A stretch of DNA of 29,989 bases, from NCBI GenBank assembly GCA_038528235.1, contig JBCBEX010000055.1:1-29989 (forward strand), written 5' to 3'. A model generated the notes under the pieces. It was given only the letters and a program-made list of their open reading frames with translations, searched no databases and had not been told where the DNA came from. Source of the stretch: JBCBEX01 sp038528235 (GTDB lineage Bacteria; Bacteroidota; Rhodothermia; Rhodothermales; Rubricoccaceae). The translations under genes and the position numbers were made by a program. Below, one piece after another: positions 5,825 to 13,615 of the stretch; within the stretch, counting starts at the first letter, position 1, and the number at the start of each line of letters is the position of its first letter.

Positions 5825-8167
5825 GGCAACGACGGGCTCCGTCCCATCCTGGACGCGCACGGCGTCTTCGCGCTCAGGGCCGCTCCTACTCGGATGCCGC
5901 CCCTCAGCGAGTCTCTCCCCTACGGCGATGCTCTCGGCGATCGACTCCTCGGCAAGTGCTGCCTGGAGGCGCGTCCTTAGCGCTCGGTAGGCGTCCTGGA
6001 CCGCGTTCACGCCGGGCCTGTGCGTCGACACGTCTCCGGCGAGCAGTTCCTGTTCGAGTTGCTGGCAAGCGTCGGCGAGCGCATCGGCACCGAGCAGCGC
6101 GGCGCTCGAGCGCAGCGTCTGGGCCGCCCTGCGCGCCGCGTCCTGGTCGCCGCGGTAGAGCGCGTCGTAGATCTCGCCCAGCAGCAGCGGTCCGCCCGCC
6201 AGAAAGCTGGTCAGCATCTCGTGGACGAACACCGGATCGTCGTCGTCGATGAGTTGCGCCAGGCGTGCTCGCAGCGTCCGGTAGAACTGGGCGGCCGTCT
6301 GGTGAGATTGCGCCCCCTTGAGCGGCTCCGCTAGCCCAGACTCTTCCGCTGTGTTGGCACCCTCTGCTGTGTCGGCTGCGTCCGTGGGACTAGCCGCGCG
6401 GTCGGCGTCGTCCTGTGGCAGGCGTCGCGCCTCGTCCAGGATCTGAGCAAGAGCGTCGAGACTGAACGGCTTCGCGAGATAGGCGTCCATGCCCGCCTCC
6501 AGGAACGCGTCCCGATCCCCGTCCATGGCCTCAGCGGTCAGCGCCACGATGCGCGGCTGCGCGTCGAGATCCAGCGCCCGGATAGCATGCGTGGCAGCCA
6601 CGCCGTCCATGACGGGCATCTGTACGTCCATCAGCACGAGGTCGTAGGGGGTGCGCTGCACCGCCTCCACCGCTTCGCGCCCGTGGATCGCCAGGTCGGC
6701 ATCGACGCCGAGGCGTTCGAGGAGACGTAGCGCTACCTTTTGGTTGGTCGCGTGGTCTTCGACGATCAGCACACGCAGGCCTGTTCCGTCTGTCGCCCTC
6801 CGCGTGGACCTCTTTGCGTGCGTCGTGTGAGCAGGCACTAGGATCGCGTGCAGGGTGTCGTGCAGCGCGGCGTCCTTCACGGGCTTCGTGAGCCGCGCGG
6901 CCAGAGGCAGGCCGATGACGGGCTGCTGGAGGCTTGCAAGCCCGACGACGGGCAGGGCGGGGTGCCGGGTGTGCAGGCGCTCCACACGCGCCGCGCTCGC
7001 CTCGTCCGCAGTGAGGTCCAGCAATAGTACGTGACACCGGTACCCGTCTTCCAACGCTGCTTCCGCGTCGTCGAGCGCGGTGTAGGACGTGGCGTCGAGC
7101 CCCCATGCACGCAGGCGCACGACGAGAGCCTCGCGGAGCGCCCGGTTCGGCACCGTCACGCCCACGGCAAAGCTGGTCAGCACGTTCACCTCCTCCACGT
7201 CGTCGGCTATGGCTGGTGCCTCGATGGTCACCGTGAAGGTCGAGCCGACCCCGACGATACTGTGCGCGGTGATGCTGCCTCCGAGCAACCGAGCGAGGCG
7301 CTTGCAAATGTGGAGGCCGAGCCCCGTACCCTCCCGCTGGCGCTCGGCCTGCTGGTAGGGACGGAAAAGCTGTCCAAGCACGTCCTGCGGGATGCCTTCG
7401 CCGGTGTCGCGCACCTCGAAGACGAGCCGGTCGGAGCCGAGTTGCTCGGGCCGCACAGCGACCACGACCTCGCCCTTGGCTGTGTGGCGCACGGCGTTGG
7501 CCAGGAGGTTGACCAGGATCTGCCGAAGCCGGGTCGGGTCCGTCTCGATCTGCTCTGGGATGCTGGGCGCGGGCGCATAGACCAGATCGAGGCCCTTGCC
7601 TGCAGCCCGCGACGCCACGAGGTCGAACGCGGCCTCGACCAGCGGGCGCAACGCTACGGGCTGGGGGTCCAGCTTCACCTCCCCCGCCTCGATCTTCGAG
7701 AGGTCGAGCACGTCGTTGATGAGCGTGAGCAGCACGTCGCCGGAGGAGCGGATCGTGCTCACGAAGTCGCGCTGGGCACCGTCGAGACGGCTCTCGTCGA
7801 GGAGACTCGCCATCCCGATGACGCCGTTCATCGGCGTGCGGATCTCGTGACTCATCGCGGCGAGGAAGGCGCTCTTGGCCTGTACGTTCGCCTCGGCGCT
7901 GGCGTGCGCCTCCTCCAGCCGCTCGACGTCGTGCTGGAGGTCTTCGGCGCGTCGCAGGGCGGTACCGATCGCCTGTTCGATGCTCTTCCCGAGGGGACGC
8001 ACTACCAGGAGTGCGTAGCTGCTCAACAGCAGCGTCACCACGGCCAGCTTCGCCGCGAGTGAGTCCCAGGCATGCGCCAGCACCAACGTCAGCAGGACGA
8101 GCGCAGCCAGGATGAGCTGCGTGAGCAGGAGCGTGCGGCGGAGTTCACGAGCAGTCGGGTGATCCAT
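5789..8167 (-). CDS. Hybrid sensor histidine kinase with pseudo-receiver, receiver and degenerate HPt domain
   Basis: From the ATG at 8167 this is 792 residues. The upstream in-frame start at 8278 only adds a basic leader before the first helix. Two transmembrane helices lie at about residues 11-60, followed by a coiled coil. HisKA has AAMSHEIRTPMNG (His107). HATPase has NLLANAVRHT, VRDTGEGIP and GTGLGLHI. Residues of about 330-440 look like a receiver that has lost its acidic pocket. A full receiver follows (VLIVEDHATNQ, LVLMDVQMP with Asp514, TAEAM, AKPF). The C-terminal four-helix HPt-like part reads AAQTLRSSAALLGA, with Gln683 where the family has the phospho-accepting His. ArcB/BarA/Evg-type phosphorelay enzymes share this plan. 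The gene converges on and overlaps the cNMP-binding gene by 36 bases. Confidence 0.9.
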   Translation of the reverse strand: MDHPTARELRRTLLLTQLILAALVLLTLVLAHAWDSLAAKLAVVTLLLSSYALLVVRPLGKSIEQAIGTALRRAEDLQHDVERLEEAHASAEANVQAKSAFLAAMSHEIRTPMNGVIGMASLLDESRLDGAQRDFVSTIRSSGDVLLTLINDVLDLSKIEAGEVKLDPQPVALRPLVEAAFDLVASRAAGKGLDLVYAPAPSIPEQIETDPTRLRQILVNLLANAVRHTAKGEVVVAVRPEQLGSDRLVFEVRDTGEGIPQDVLGQLFRPYQQAERQREGTGLGLHICKRLARLLGGSITAHSIVGVGSTFTVTIEAPAIADDVEEVNVLTSFAVGVTVPNRALREALVVRLRAWGLDATSYTALDDAEAALEDGYRCHVLLLDLTADEASAARVERLHTRHPALPVVGLASLQQPVIGLPLAARLTKPVKDAALHDTLHAILVPAHTTHAKRSTRRATDGTGLRVLIVEDHATNQKVALRLLERLGVDADLAIHGREAVEAVQRTPYDLVLMDVQMPVMDGVAATHAIRALDLDAQPRIVALTAEAMDGDRDAFLEAGMDAYLAKPFSLDALAQILDEARRLPQDDADRAASPTDAADTAEGANTAEESGLAEPLKGAQSHQTAAQFYRTLRARLAQLIDDDDPVFVHEMLTSFLAGGPLLLGEIYDALYRGDQDAARRAAQTLRSSAALLGADALADACQQLEQELLAGDVSTHRPGVNAVQDAYRALRTRLQAALAEESIAESIAVGERLAEGRHPSRSGPEREDAVRVQDGTEPVVASARRAALAELS

Positions 8168-8331
8168 CCGGGCGAGGGGCGAAGCGAAACGGCGGGACGC
8201 GGACTTGCGGCCTCTCGCCCAGATCGGCAACAACTGTGCCCAGGGAAGCCACCTGACGCCACTACAGCCAGGCGGCACACAGGAAAACCCGCACCCTTAC
8301 GCCACCGTTACCTACAGGGTTGGTACCAATG

Positions 8332-8367
8332 CAGCGCGCCGCCCGACCGATGTCGAGCGGCGCGCTG
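8332..8367 (-). terminator. Perfect 11-bp stem-loop downstream of recA
   Basis: CAGCGCGCCGC (8332-8342) pairs perfectly with GCGGCGCGCTG (8357-8367) around a 14-base loop, 22 bases beyond the recA stop. No long T run follows on the recA strand, but the position fits a recA transcription terminator. The rest of the 8168-8389 gap shows nothing further that I can name. Confidence 0.6.
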
Positions 8368-8389
8368 TGTATGTAGGGTGCTGACTCCC

Positions 8390-9460
8390 TTACTTGCCGT
8401 TGACGGCCAGCTCTGGCTCCTCGGCCACGCTGTCGCCTTCCATCTCGTCGGCGGGCAGCATGCCCAGTTCGCGACGGACGGTGTGCTTGATCTCCTCGCG
8501 GTAGCCGGGCTCGTCGAGGAGCCACTGCTTCGTCGCCTCGCGGCCCTGGCCGATCTTGACGTCGCCGTAGCTGTACCACGAGCCCGACTTCTGGATCACG
8601 TCGGCGTCGACGGCGAGGTCGATCAGCTCGCCTGTGGACGAGATACCCTCGCCGTAGATGATGTCGAACTCGACCTGCTTGAACGGCGGGGCGACCTTGT
8701 TCTTGACCACCTTCACGCGGGTGCGGTTGCCGATCACGTCGGTGCCGTCCTTGATCGCGCCGATGCGGCGGATGTCCATGCGGACGGACGAGTAGAACTT
8801 GAGCGCGCGGCCGCCGGTCGTGGTCTCGGGGCTGCCCCAGGAGACGCCGATCTTCTCGCGGATCTGGTTGATGAAGATGAGCACCGTCTTGGTGCGGTTG
8901 ATGGTGCCGGTGAGCTTGCGGAGCGCCTGGCTCATGAGGCGGGCCTGGAGGCCGACGTGCGAGTCGCCCATGTCGCCCTCGATCTCGGACTTGGGCACGA
9001 GCGCCGCGACCGAGTCGATCACGACCACGTCGAGCGCGCCGGAGCGGACGAGCACGTCGCAGATCTCGAGCGCCTGCTCGCCCGTGTCGGGCTGCGAGAC
9101 AAGGAGGTCGTCCGTGTCGACACCCAGCTTCTCGGCATAGGACGCGTCGAAGGCGTGCTCAGCGTCGATGAAGGCGCAGGTGCCGCCCATCTTCTGCGCC
9201 TCGGCGATGATGTGGGTGGCGAGCGTCGTCTTACCTGACGACTCCGGGCCGTAGATCTCGACGATGCGCCCGCGGGGCACGCCGCCGATGCCGAGGCCGT
9301 GGTCGAGCATGAGCGAGCCGGTCGAGATGGCCTCGATGCGGACCTTCGGAGCCTCGCCGAGCTTCATGATGGCGCCTTTGCCGTACTGCTTCTCGATCTG
9401 CTTCATTGCCAGACCGAGCGCCTTCTGGCGGGCGGCGTCGTTGACGTTGGGATCAGCCAT
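8390..9460 (-). CDS. recA: Recombinase RecA
   Basis: This is the 356-residue RecA strand-exchange ATPase, of normal family length. The Walker A motif is GPESSGKTT, Walker B is VVVIDSVAAL, and the L2 loop region holds 'NQIREKIGVSWGSPETTTGG'. The core 'FIDAEHAFD' and the C-terminal 'DEPGYREEIKHTVRRELG' are also present. RecA coats single-stranded DNA, drives homologous pairing and stimulates LexA-type self-cleavage. The start MADPNVNDAARQ at 9460 is chosen over an in-frame start at 9547 because family N-termini begin here and GAGG lies just upstream (TTTGAGGAACATG). I see no clear LexA box upstream. It is apparently monocistronic, with a hairpin terminator downstream. Confidence 0.98.
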   Translation of the reverse strand: MADPNVNDAARQKALGLAMKQIEKQYGKGAIMKLGEAPKVRIEAISTGSLMLDHGLGIGGVPRGRIVEIYGPESSGKTTLATHIIAEAQKMGGTCAFIDAEHAFDASYAEKLGVDTDDLLVSQPDTGEQALEICDVLVRSGALDVVVIDSVAALVPKSEIEGDMGDSHVGLQARLMSQALRKLTGTINRTKTVLIFINQIREKIGVSWGSPETTTGGRALKFYSSVRMDIRRIGAIKDGTDVIGNRTRVKVVKNKVAPPFKQVEFDIIYGEGISSTGELIDLAVDADVIQKSGSWYSYGDVKIGQGREATKQWLLDEPGYREEIKHTVRRELGMLPADEMEGDSVAEEPELAVNGK

Positions 9461-9794
9461 GTTCCTCAAAGATGACAAGATGGATGGGGGACGCGCGCCA
9501 CGTCGGCGGTTTGATGGGGTCGCCGTGTCGGGTGGGCAGCGCATCACAACGAATGCAGCAGCAAGCTAGACCGGGGTACGTGTCAGCCCTGTGTCATAGG
9601 CCTGCTGCGGTTGAACTGCTTCTTCAGACACGAGCGATGCTGGAATGTAACCTGGCTCTCTCGTCTACGGGTGCCAGCCCTCGGTGTTTTCGCCCAACTA
9701 GCCCCAGCGGCGATCCCTTATCGCACAAACGGGCACCCCAGCTATTGCCGAGGTGCCCGTTGCGGTCTCCCTCAGGAGACGCCGTTGCGTCAGG
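9461..9794. other. Gene-free interval: recA upstream region plus the 3' end signal of the lamin-tail gene
   Basis: This 334-base gap has no supported gene. It should contain the recA promoter (reading leftwards), but no confident -35/-10 or SOS operator can be picked out by eye. The right part holds the hairpin at 9728-9761 that ends the neighbouring lamin-tail gene. The middle (about 9560-9725) shows nothing I can interpret. Confidence 0.6.
9728..9761 (-). terminator. Stem-loop terminator of the lamin-tail T9SS cargo gene
   Basis: AACGGGCACC (9728-9737) pairs perfectly with GGTGCCCGTT (9752-9761) around a 14-base loop. On the minus strand the stem is followed by TTTG, in line with an intrinsic terminator 33 bases after the stop codon. 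The core resembles the hairpin beyond mdh (12309-12355). Confidence 0.7.
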
Positions 9795-11849
9795 TCACCG
9801 CACCACCACGAAGCGGCGGGCCTCGCTGAAGGTCTGGCCAACGACCTGGAGGACGTAGGTCCCCGCAGGCAGGTCGTTCGTGGCGAAGGACACCTCCGTC
9901 GGCGTGCCCGGTCCCGTCTGGCCATCGAAGACCACACGAACGGTACGCCCGAGGACGTCGTAGATCGTCGCCTGCACCGGCTCAGCCGTCGGCGTAGAGA
10001 GCCGCACGCTAGCCTGGACCGTCGTGGGGTTAGGGTGCACAGCACCGAGTTCAAGCTGGTTGGGCAGCGTGGGATCCTCGGCAGCCACGGGGTTGGCCGT
10101 GGCATCTACCTCGATCACGAAGCGCTCAGCGGGCTCATCCTCGGCCTGCTCGAAGGCGTAGCTCGACGCGGTGCGCACGTCGACGCGTGCGCCGGTCACG
10201 GTGTCCACGAGTTCGACGCGCCACACCTCGGGCACGTTTTCGAGGACGGGCCAGCGTAGCTCGTAGGACGACGCCGTTCCGAACGACGCATAGGCGAGCG
10301 GGATCGACACGACCTTGCCCGGATTGAGTGGGAGCGACTCTTGGACCTTCCAGCGCGTCTCCCCGGCGCGGTCGCCGAGAAACGCCGCGAAGGCGTAGGG
10401 GACGGCGAACGACCCGAGCGACGAGGCATCGAACACGTCCCATCCCTCGCTTGCCGCGTCTGTGAAGAGTAGGGTGATCGGGTTGGCGATGGGCCGTCCG
10501 TCGTCGGCCGCGGTGGCGAGCTCGAAGCGGATATAGCGCTCGTCGAGGGCTGCCTGGCGCCCCACGAAGCTACCCCCGGTGGTCTGCTGGGCGACATCGT
10601 ACGTGACGTCGATCGCGATGCCGACTGGAGGCGTCAGCAGCCCTGCATCCAGCACCTCGATCCAGTAGCCTTGCCACGGAGCCACCACCTGCGGGTTGCC
10701 GCCGGCTCCGGTCCGCGAGTAGGAGACGTAGCCGCCCACTCCGGCATTGGCGGCGGCATCCCAGATGGAGACGACATCCTGAATAACGAGCGGATCGACG
10801 CCGGTGACCGGCGCTACCGACACCCCGCTCAGGTTGAAGCTCTCCGTGAAGGGATTGCCCGCGATGTAGAACCCGTCGTTGGGGTCGCGGCCCACAAACC
10901 GGACGGTCTTATTGGCGGCCAGTGCGGTCCCCGGGGCAGTCAGCGCGATGGGAAGCTGCTCGACGACGCTCGTGCCGCCGCCTGTGAGCGTAGGCGGACT
11001 CGCTGCGTCGAAGAAGTACCACCAGAAGCCTGCGCCCGGTTCGAGCACGTCGGTGAGGGCCGTCGCCGGGGCGTAGCCGTCGTTGCCGCCAGGCGTCTGG
11101 TTGCCATCATAGCTCAAGAAGAGGTTGGGCGGGTCGGTCGGGTACTCCGTGCCTACACCCCGGACCAGGTTGAGCGGGAGCACGTCGCTCACGGTCAAGC
11201 CGTCGAGCGGAGCCGAGAGCAGGCGCCAGCCCTCTGCCGTGGATGTAGCGACGACCGCCTGTCCGTTCGTGGCGAGCGGCGTCGGCGTGATGACCTCGGT
11301 CGTGGTGCCACGTTGCACGCGCTGGATCGACAGGCCTTCCGTCGGCGTTCCGAAGTCCTCGACACCGAGGTTTGTCGTACACACGGTCGGGTTGGTGACC
11401 GTCCGTCCGCCGTAGACGAGTCCGATGTACTCGCCGGAGGCTGGGTTGCAGAAGTAGAGACCCTCGGACCCGTCGTTGATGACCGAGACCGACGAGCCGT
11501 CGTTGATGTCGAAGTAGCCCGCCGGCACTGTGCCGTCGTAGTCGAAAATGAAGACGATGAACTCGCCCGGCGCGACCACAAGGCTTCCGGGGATGGTCAG
11601 CTTGAGCCCGGCCGCGTCGTAGAGCTCGTAGCCGTTGAGGTCCACGTTGGCCGTCCCGTTGTTGACGAACTCGATGAACTCGTCGTCGCGCTCGAAGACG
11701 CCGTCGCCGTCGGTATCGAACCCCGACGTTGAGGTGATATTGGGTTTAGGAAGGACTTCGTTGAAGATGATGCCATTCAGGCTGGCTTGCCCTGCGGCGG
11801 CGTTGGTGGCCGCATAGAGCAGAAAAAGGACGGTACAGAGTCGGATCAC
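9795..11849 (-). CDS. Lamin-tail-domain surface protein with T9SS type A sorting domain
   Basis: With the GTG at 11849 as start (GAGG about 6 bases upstream) the protein is 684 residues and begins directly with a signal peptide (IRLCTVLFLLYAATNAAAGQ). An ATG at 11885 would put 12 extra polar residues in front. A lamin-tail domain follows (about 20-150: 'IIFNEVLPKP', the acidic loop 'GFDTDGDGVFERDDEFIEF', 'GYELYDAAG', 'VVAPGEFIVFI'). The middle (about 200-590) is a long beta-rich region often seen in T9SS cargo ('NKTVRFVGRDPNDGFYIAGN', 'PWQGYWIEV'). The last 80 residues are the sorting module ('VHPNPTTVQASVRLS', 'IYDVLGRTVRVV', 'LPAGTYVLQVV', 'ARRFVVVR'). It lies 44 bases after a PID-CTERM-like gene, so it is probably its operon partner. 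The exact role is unknown. Confidence 0.85.
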   Translation of the reverse strand: MIRLCTVLFLLYAATNAAAGQASLNGIIFNEVLPKPNITSTSGFDTDGDGVFERDDEFIEFVNNGTANVDLNGYELYDAAGLKLTIPGSLVVAPGEFIVFIFDYDGTVPAGYFDINDGSSVSVINDGSEGLYFCNPASGEYIGLVYGGRTVTNPTVCTTNLGVEDFGTPTEGLSIQRVQRGTTTEVITPTPLATNGQAVVATSTAEGWRLLSAPLDGLTVSDVLPLNLVRGVGTEYPTDPPNLFLSYDGNQTPGGNDGYAPATALTDVLEPGAGFWWYFFDAASPPTLTGGGTSVVEQLPIALTAPGTALAANKTVRFVGRDPNDGFYIAGNPFTESFNLSGVSVAPVTGVDPLVIQDVVSIWDAAANAGVGGYVSYSRTGAGGNPQVVAPWQGYWIEVLDAGLLTPPVGIAIDVTYDVAQQTTGGSFVGRQAALDERYIRFELATAADDGRPIANPITLLFTDAASEGWDVFDASSLGSFAVPYAFAAFLGDRAGETRWKVQESLPLNPGKVVSIPLAYASFGTASSYELRWPVLENVPEVWRVELVDTVTGARVDVRTASSYAFEQAEDEPAERFVIEVDATANPVAAEDPTLPNQLELGAVHPNPTTVQASVRLSTPTAEPVQATIYDVLGRTVRVVFDGQTGPGTPTEVSFATNDLPAGTYVLQVVGQTFSEARRFVVVR

Positions 11850-11893
11850 AGTAGCCTCTGGGTTGTGTGCATGAAGGGGTCCCAAGAGGGCGC

Positions 11894-12145
11894 TTACTGG
11901 TCGTGCTGGCGGAGGCGGCGAGCCGCATACCCTGCACCGGCGAGGGCGAGAAGTCCCAGCCCCCCGTCGATCGGGACTTCCGGAGGGTTGGGCGTGCTCT
12001 CATCCATCGGAGGCTCGACCTGCGGCGCGCTGGAGGCGGCATCGGAGGGAGCTGCCCAGTCTGGGAGCGACTGGGCCTGAGCGTTAGGAATCCACGAGAC
12101 AGCGGCGACTAGCCCTGCCACCAGGGCCATTCGAGGCGTAACCAT
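11894..12145 (-). CDS. Small PID-CTERM-type sorted protein
   Basis: From the ATG at 12145 this is 83 residues. It has an N-terminal signal peptide (about 1-24, ending NAQAQ), a short Pro/Ser/Asp-rich linker, then VPIDGGLGLLALAGAGYAARRL (residues 57-78). The tail is a V-P-I-D-G-G signature, a short hydrophobic helix and a basic end. This matches the PID-CTERM protein-sorting tail known from Bacteroidota, analogous to PEP-CTERM. The mature part between signal and tail is only about 32 residues, so the protein is likely a small membrane-anchored surface peptide or scaffold. It sits 44 bases upstream of the lamin-tail cargo gene on the same strand. A longer frame back to 12241 lacks signal-peptide logic. 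Confidence 0.78.
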   Translation of the reverse strand: MVTPRMALVAGLVAAVSWIPNAQAQSLPDWAAPSDAASSAPQVEPPMDESTPNPPEVPIDGGLGLLALAGAGYAARRLRQHDQ

Positions 12146-12212
12146 AGCTAAGAAAGGTGTGTGCGAAAGGAGGGGGCGCTGCTCGCAGGTCACATGCAGA
12201 GCAGCTAGCTCC

Positions 12213-12218
12213 ATTATA
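12213..12218 (-). promoter_or_regulatory. Possible -10 element for the PID-CTERM/lamin-tail operon
   Basis: On the minus strand TATAAT (12218 down to 12213) stands about 68 bases before the start codon in an otherwise GC-rich gap, with TTGCAC a little upstream at too short a spacing for a classical -35. It is a weak candidate only. Confidence 0.3.
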
Positions 12219-12308
12219 CGACGTTTGATTGTGCAACACATGATTTCCCCTCATTTCTCCGGCGTTTGCTTCACCCAGCGCAGCGCGCATCTGCGAGGCA
12301 CGCCTCAA

Positions 12309-12355
12309 ACGACAACGAGCACCCCAGCCGCCGCCGGGGTGCCCGTGTTGGTCGT
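12309..12355 (-). terminator. Stem-loop terminator of mdh
   Basis: The core GCACCCC (12319-12325) pairs with GGGGTGC (12336-12342) around a 10-base loop, with partial outer pairing ACGAC/GTCGT. It lies 13 bases beyond the mdh stop. The 30-base core differs at 6 positions from the hairpin at 9730-9759. Confidence 0.65.
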
Positions 12356-12368
12356 CGTGCACGGACGT

Positions 12369-13298
12369 TTAGCCCATGAGCGCCTTCAGCTTGTCGAGGT
12401 TGACCTGCACGTGGTCCGCCGACTCCTGCATGAGCGCCTGCTCGTCGGCGTCGAGGTCGAGTTCGACGATCTCCTTGACGCCGCCCGCGCCGAGCTTGAG
12501 CGGCACACCGATGAACATGTCGGTGAGGCCGTACTCGCCGTTGCAGTAGCCCGCACCCGGCAGCACGCGGCCGGAGTCCTTGACGATGGCTTCGACCATC
12601 TCGGCGGCCGCTGCACCGGGCGCGTACCACGCCGAGGTGCCCATGAGGCCGACGATCTCGCCGCCGCCCTTCTTCGTGCGCTCGACGATCTCTTTGAGGC
12701 GCTCGGCCGAGAGGAACTTCGTGATCGGCGTGCCGGAGACGTTGGTGAAGCGCGGGAGCGGCACCATGGTGTCGCCGTGGCCCCCGAGGAGCATCGCCTG
12801 GATGTCGCGCACGGAGACGCCGATCTCCATGGCGAGGAAGCTGCGGTAGCGCGCCGTGTCGAGGACGCCCGCCATGCCCATGACGCGGGACGGCTCGAAG
12901 CCGGACGTCTGGTAGGCGGCGTAGACCATCGCGTCGAGCGGGTTCGAGACGATGATGAGGATCGTGTTGGGGCTCTGGGCGACGATCTGCTCGGTGACGC
13001 TGGAGACGATCTCGGCGTTCTTGGCGAGGAGGTCGTCGCGGCTCATGCCCGGCTTGCGCGGGAGGCCAGCGGTGATGACAGTGATGTCCGAGCCCGCGGT
13101 GAGCGCGTAGTCGTCGCCGCCGACCAGCTTGGTGTCGAAGCCGTGGATGGGGGCCGACTCCCAGAGGTCGAGCGCCTTGCCCTTGGCGACGCCGTCGCGG
13201 ATGTCGATGAGGGCGATCTCGTTGACGATGTCCATGCGCGCGACGCACTCGGCGACGGTCGCGCCGACGTTGCCCGCGCCTACAACGGTGAGCTTCAT
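12369..13298 (-). CDS. mdh: Malate dehydrogenase (LDH-like type)
   Basis: This 309-residue NAD-dependent enzyme interconverts malate and oxaloacetate in the TCA cycle, in the cytoplasm. The Rossmann motif is VVGAGNVG (residues 5-12). The mobile loop 'LPRKPGMSRDDLL' has the Arg that selects the C4 dicarboxylate in malate dehydrogenases. 'IIVSNPLDAMVY' is the NAD/substrate region. The catalytic His174 lies in GGHGDTMVPL. The length is normal for the LDH-like MDH group of Bacteroidota/Chlorobi/Rhodothermota. The start MKLTVVGAGNVG leaves no room for an earlier one. It is a housekeeping gene inside a block of surface-protein genes, with its own terminator. Confidence 0.97.
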   Translation of the reverse strand: MKLTVVGAGNVGATVAECVARMDIVNEIALIDIRDGVAKGKALDLWESAPIHGFDTKLVGGDDYALTAGSDITVITAGLPRKPGMSRDDLLAKNAEIVSSVTEQIVAQSPNTILIIVSNPLDAMVYAAYQTSGFEPSRVMGMAGVLDTARYRSFLAMEIGVSVRDIQAMLLGGHGDTMVPLPRFTNVSGTPITKFLSAERLKEIVERTKKGGGEIVGLMGTSAWYAPGAAAAEMVEAIVKDSGRVLPGAGYCNGEYGLTDMFIGVPLKLGAGGVKEIVELDLDADEQALMQESADHVQVNLDKLKALMG

Positions 13299-13615
13299 AG
13301 CTGTTGGGGGTGTGGTTGGTATGAGAACGGCGAAGCGCCGAACCCTGCCGGACCGAGCCCGACGGAAGCGCTTCGGAATGGGTATGGATGCAGTATAGCC
13401 GGTCTGTGCATCCCGGTGAAGCCGTCAGCGCCCCCCCACCTTGAACGCACCGAAAATTGGCAGCCTTACGCCACGAGCGAAGTCACCGCGTGAGCGGCAT
13501 CCCCACACGAAAGAGAGCACGCCCGACCTGGAAGTCCAGGCCAGGCGTGCAGGAGGGCCGTTCCACCACAAACGGCCCTATCGCTACCCATAGCGCCATC
13601 GCGCACGGAAGTGGA
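13299..13615. other. Gene-free interval between mdh and the FG-GAP gene
   Basis: This 317-base gap has no supported gene. The right part carries two adjacent hairpins (13517-13579) that can end the FG-GAP transcript. The left part should hold the mdh promoter, but no box can be assigned with confidence. Confidence 0.6.
13517..13579 (-). terminator. Double hairpin terminator of the FG-GAP gene
   Basis: There are two stem-loops in a row. GCACGCC (13517-13523) pairs with GGCGTGC (13544-13550), with an inner CCTGG/CCAGG stem. AGGGCCGTT (13554-13562) pairs perfectly with AACGGCCCT (13571-13579) around an 8-base loop. The second is nearest the FG-GAP stop (13616). Confidence 0.65.
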
